Part shown: piece after piece, positions 61,975 through 64,000 of the stretch
Numbering within the stretch: position 1 is the stretch's first letter
Layout of the letters: each line of letters opens with the position of its first letter
Source: Chloroflexota bacterium
GTDB lineage: Bacteria; Chloroflexota; UBA6077; FW602-bin22; JACPRP01
Length of the DNA stretch: 64,000 nucleotides
Assembly (NCBI GenBank): GCA_023480885.1
Contig: JAMCWX010000075.1
Span: 1 to 64,000 of the forward strand
Reading direction: 5' to 3'
Made by a program: the position numbers and the translations under genes
The notes under the pieces: model-generated
Database searches by the model: none
The model's input: the letters and a program-made list of their open reading frames with translations, nothing else
Told to the model about the DNA's origin: nothing

Positions 61975-62130
61975 CCAATTACGCGAGCTAGCCATTGATT
62001 GGGGGATAGGCCGGAAACGCGTTGGCGTTGGCTGGTGAACAGGGAGTAGCTGGGGGTTCGGCCCTGCTCTCCTGGGATGAGGTGAGGTGAATCGTAAGGG
62101 GAACTCGTAGGGCGAGCAAAACATCCTATA
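61975..62130 (+). ncRNA. structured leader, possible c-di-AMP (ydaO/yuaA) riboswitch
   Basis: The leader contains GGCCGGAAACGCG, a GC-rich hairpin region (AGTAGCTGGGGGTTCGGCCC) and the blocks GAGGTGAATCG, AAGGGGAACTCGTAGGGCGA. These resemble, from memory, the GGUGAAUC and AACCUCGUAGGC blocks of the c-di-AMP riboswitch, which often controls LysM/NlpC wall hydrolases. The match is partial and the pairing was not computed, so only a structured leader is well supported. Confidence 0.4.
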
Positions 62131-62141
62131 TTCCACAGACG

Positions 62142-63794
62142 TTGGAGCACATAATAGGCTCTCGCTCTATTATCGGAGCTCTGCCTCTTCGTTACTTCGG
62201 CCATTTGCTGGTCGTTCTCCTAGCGCTGGGCATCGCGATTCTGGGGGATTTCGGACGTAACCAGGCCAACCTGAGCGCTTTCTCTGTTCAGGGAGCAGTT
62301 ACCAGCGCTTCTGCCTTTGCGCAGCCGACGGCCAGGGCCGAAGGTGATCTCGTGGTGAAGCGGCCGACCCTTGTCACGACGTTGGTTAATCGCCCAAGGG
62401 AAGGCATAATCACGCACAGAGTCGTCGAAGGGGAGTCCGTAGCCTCCATCGCCGACAAGTACGGCATCAGCGCGAATACCGTGCTTTGGGCGAACAACCT
62501 CAGAGAGAACGATCCTATCTCACCTGGGCAAGTTCTCTTGATCCTCCCCGTATCAGGAATCCTGCATAAAGTGCAGCCGGGAGACACTATCGAGGATATT
62601 GCCTGGAAGTATCAGTCGGACGTTCGTGCTATTATCGAGTTCAACCAACTGACAGATCCATCCAACCTGGTGGCGGACGATGTGCTCGTCGTGCCTGGTG
62701 GGAGGAAAGAAGACACGCCACGTCCTCAACTCGCTTCCCGCGGCGCTCAGCGTCCCCCAGAGGATACCGATCAGCCGAAGCAGCAGCAGGCTCTGAAGCC
62801 ATTTTCGTACAAAGTGGCCCCTGGAGACACACTCGGCGCCATAGCCGAAAAGTTTGGTGTCAGCCAGGACACCATCATCGCCGCTAACGATATGGCCGCC
62901 AATCCGGACATGATCTCTCCAGGGCAGGATCTCACGATTCTGCCTGTTTCGGGCGTGCTACATACGGTGCGGGAAGGCGAGAGCATCCTTGCCCTGGCTT
63001 CCAGATACGATGTAGCCCCCGACGAAATCGTGAAAGCGAATGCGCTCAAGGATGCCGATACTGTTGCGCAGGGCCAGAAGCTTGTGATTCCAGGCGCTAA
63101 AGCGATAATCGCGCCTCCTCAGCCTGCCCCTGTCGCCGAGGCGAGCATCACGCACGTCGTTCGCCCTGGCGAGAGCTTGAGGCTCATCGCCGAGAGGTAT
63201 AACGCGAACCCGGCCAGGATAGTTCAGGCCAACGGCATCGCCGATGCCGATGTGGTGGTGGTTGGCCAGGCGTTGAAGATCCCAGGTGGCCAGGCTCCCG
63301 CACAACCTGCTGCGCGAGCTGCGGCTCCCGCTCCCGCACCAGCCCGCGCTCCAGCGCCAGCGCCGGCTCCTGCACCTGCGCCAGCTCCCGCCCCTGCTCC
63401 AGCGCCCGCGGCGCCCTCCAATGGCGGGTGGAATATTGTGGGCATCGCTTCCAAGTATCTTGGATATCGCTATGCGTGGGGCGGGATATCGCCGAGCACT
63501 GGCTTTGATTGCAGCGGCTTCGTGTACTACGTGTACCGAACAGCGGGTGTTCCCGTGCCTCGTGATCTCTGGGGTCAGCTTCAGGCTGGTCCGCGAATAA
63601 AACAGGCCAACCTGCAACCTGGCGACATCGTGTTTTTCGAGAATACCTATACGTCCGGCCTCTCGCACAATGGCATCTACATTGGCGGCGGACGTTTCAT
63701 CAATGCCGAGAGTGAGGGCGCGGGAGTCAAGGTTGCCAGCCTCTCCGATAGGTATTGGGCGGCTCGCTACTACGCCGCCTCACGACCCTGGTAG
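62142..63794 (+). CDS. cell-wall endopeptidase: five LysM domains plus NlpC/P60
   Basis: The 550-residue protein has a membrane or signal helix (about 22-40, LLVVLLALGIAILG). Five LysM peptidoglycan-binding domains follow, recognisable by VVEGESVASIADKYGIS, VQPGDTIEDIAWKYQ, VAPGDTLGAIAEKFGVS, VREGESILALASRYDVA and VRPGESLRLIAERYNA. A linker of about 40 residues made of Ala-Pro repeats leads to the NlpC/P60 domain, with catalytic Cys in GFDCSGFVYYVY and His in LSHNGIYIGGGRFI. It cleaves stem peptides. TTG 62142 is the only upstream start in reach and has a poor ribosome-binding site, so a start some codons downstream is possible. The leader may be a riboswitch. Confidence 0.9.
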   Translation: MEHIIGSRSIIGALPLRYFGHLLVVLLALGIAILGDFGRNQANLSAFSVQGAVTSASAFAQPTARAEGDLVVKRPTLVTTLVNRPREGIITHRVVEGESVASIADKYGISANTVLWANNLRENDPISPGQVLLILPVSGILHKVQPGDTIEDIAWKYQSDVRAIIEFNQLTDPSNLVADDVLVVPGGRKEDTPRPQLASRGAQRPPEDTDQPKQQQALKPFSYKVAPGDTLGAIAEKFGVSQDTIIAANDMAANPDMISPGQDLTILPVSGVLHTVREGESILALASRYDVAPDEIVKANALKDADTVAQGQKLVIPGAKAIIAPPQPAPVAEASITHVVRPGESLRLIAERYNANPARIVQANGIADADVVVVGQALKIPGGQAPAQPAARAAAPAPAPARAPAPAPAPAPAPAPAPAPAPAAPSNGGWNIVGIASKYLGYRYAWGGISPSTGFDCSGFVYYVYRTAGVPVPRDLWGQLQAGPRIKQANLQPGDIVFFENTYTSGLSHNGIYIGGGRFINAESEGAGVKVASLSDRYWAARYYAASRPW

Positions 63795-63840
63795 CGGACT
63801 TGCCCGCTCAGAAAGTGGCCTGAACGAAGCCCCCGGTTGG

Positions 63841-63869
63841 TTGCAGCTAATCTCTGTAGCCTCTATAAT
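63841..63869 (+). promoter_or_regulatory. promoter of the remA-like gene
   Basis: TTGCAG (63841-63846), 17 bp and a perfect TATAAT (63864-63869), 88 bases before the GTG at 63958. Confidence 0.6.
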
Positions 63870-63957
63870 TACTTTGCCCTCGATACGATTTACCGTCGCG
63901 CCTGGTGAGGGGCTAGCTCGGCACCATCGGGCGATTTGGACATTGCGGTGGTTGGCA

Positions 63958-64000
63958 GTGGCGGTTGAGCTTGTACACATCGGCTTCGGCAACGTAATAG
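63958..64000 (+). CDS. RemA/DUF370 family regulator, N-terminus only (cut by the window edge)
   Basis: GTG 63958 begins MAVELVHIGFGNVI, 14 codons before the window ends. E-L-V-H-I-G-F-G-N is the invariant N-terminus of DUF370 proteins such as Bacillus RemA, a DNA-binding regulator of matrix genes; in many phyla the gene precedes gmk. A TTG two codons upstream is an alternative start. Only the start can be judged. Confidence 0.7.
   Translation, partial: MAVELVHIGFGNVI

Noticed and set aside
63780-63992. 70-codon minus-strand frame at the right edge
   Set aside because: It is antisense to the promoter and start of the remA-like gene and has no recognisable features.

Overview
The window is bacterial chromosome, about 57% G+C by eye, with dense genes, Shine-Dalgarno sites and sigma-70-type promoters (TTGACA / TATAAT, often with an extended TG). 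The mix of genes suggests a monoderm-like or Chloroflexota-related organism: ClpC, a four-domain S1, a PIN/TRAM membrane protein next to ispD-ispF-cysE-cysS, LCP and LysM-NlpC wall proteins, a CoA-dehydratase activase pair and a multihaem cytochrome. This placement is an inference from gene content; no 16S rRNA gene is present.

Layout. 1-5140: hydrolase genes, the first two cut off against each other at a breakpoint near 272, then an M20 amidohydrolase, an acyl-CoA-dehydratase activase pair and rsfS. 5250-10099: dnaN, then a leftward pair (acyl-CoA ligase, old-yellow-enzyme-type reductase). 10227-18589: a rightward catabolic cluster with a polar amino-acid-type ABC transporter, a class V PLP enzyme, alanine dehydrogenase, a cyclic amidohydrolase and a benzoylformate-decarboxylase-like ThDP enzyme, behind a promoter framed by AGAAATG/CATTTCT palindromes. 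18644-32603: housekeeping genes recF, rpsA, clpC, radA, PIN/TRAM, ispD, ispF, cysE, cysS, a hicBA module, rlmB and a TPR protein. 31689-34864 also reads as a TPR / NHL / seven-haem cytochrome set. 34885-45312: an ABC-ATPase remnant, tRNA-Thr, tuf, rpmG, a thioesterase, glutamate dehydrogenase, a metallo-beta-lactamase-fold hydrolase, dnaE, a small membrane protein and a YvcK-like gene.

45329-59080 is accessory and partly decayed. It holds a PIN/Phd toxin-antitoxin pair, tRNA-Val with a displaced copy of its 3' half 749 bp downstream, an NYN-domain protein, a D12-class DNA methyltransferase followed by the wreck of an EcoRI-family endonuclease, a fragment of a CBM3 cellulose-binding domain, LCP and N-acetylmuramoyl-alanine amidase wall genes, a type IIG restriction-modification gene whose expected start codon is ATA, a MerR-DUF433 / DUF5615 toxin-antitoxin pair and a serine-recombinase fragment. 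The region looks like a decaying defence island.

59098-64000 returns to core genes: argG, argH, a LysM5-NlpC/P60 wall hydrolase behind a long leader that may be a c-di-AMP riboswitch, and the first 14 codons of a RemA/DUF370 gene at the right edge. Short GC-rich palindromes lie between genes; one of them forms the C-terminal codons of the activase-related gene at 2679-3752.
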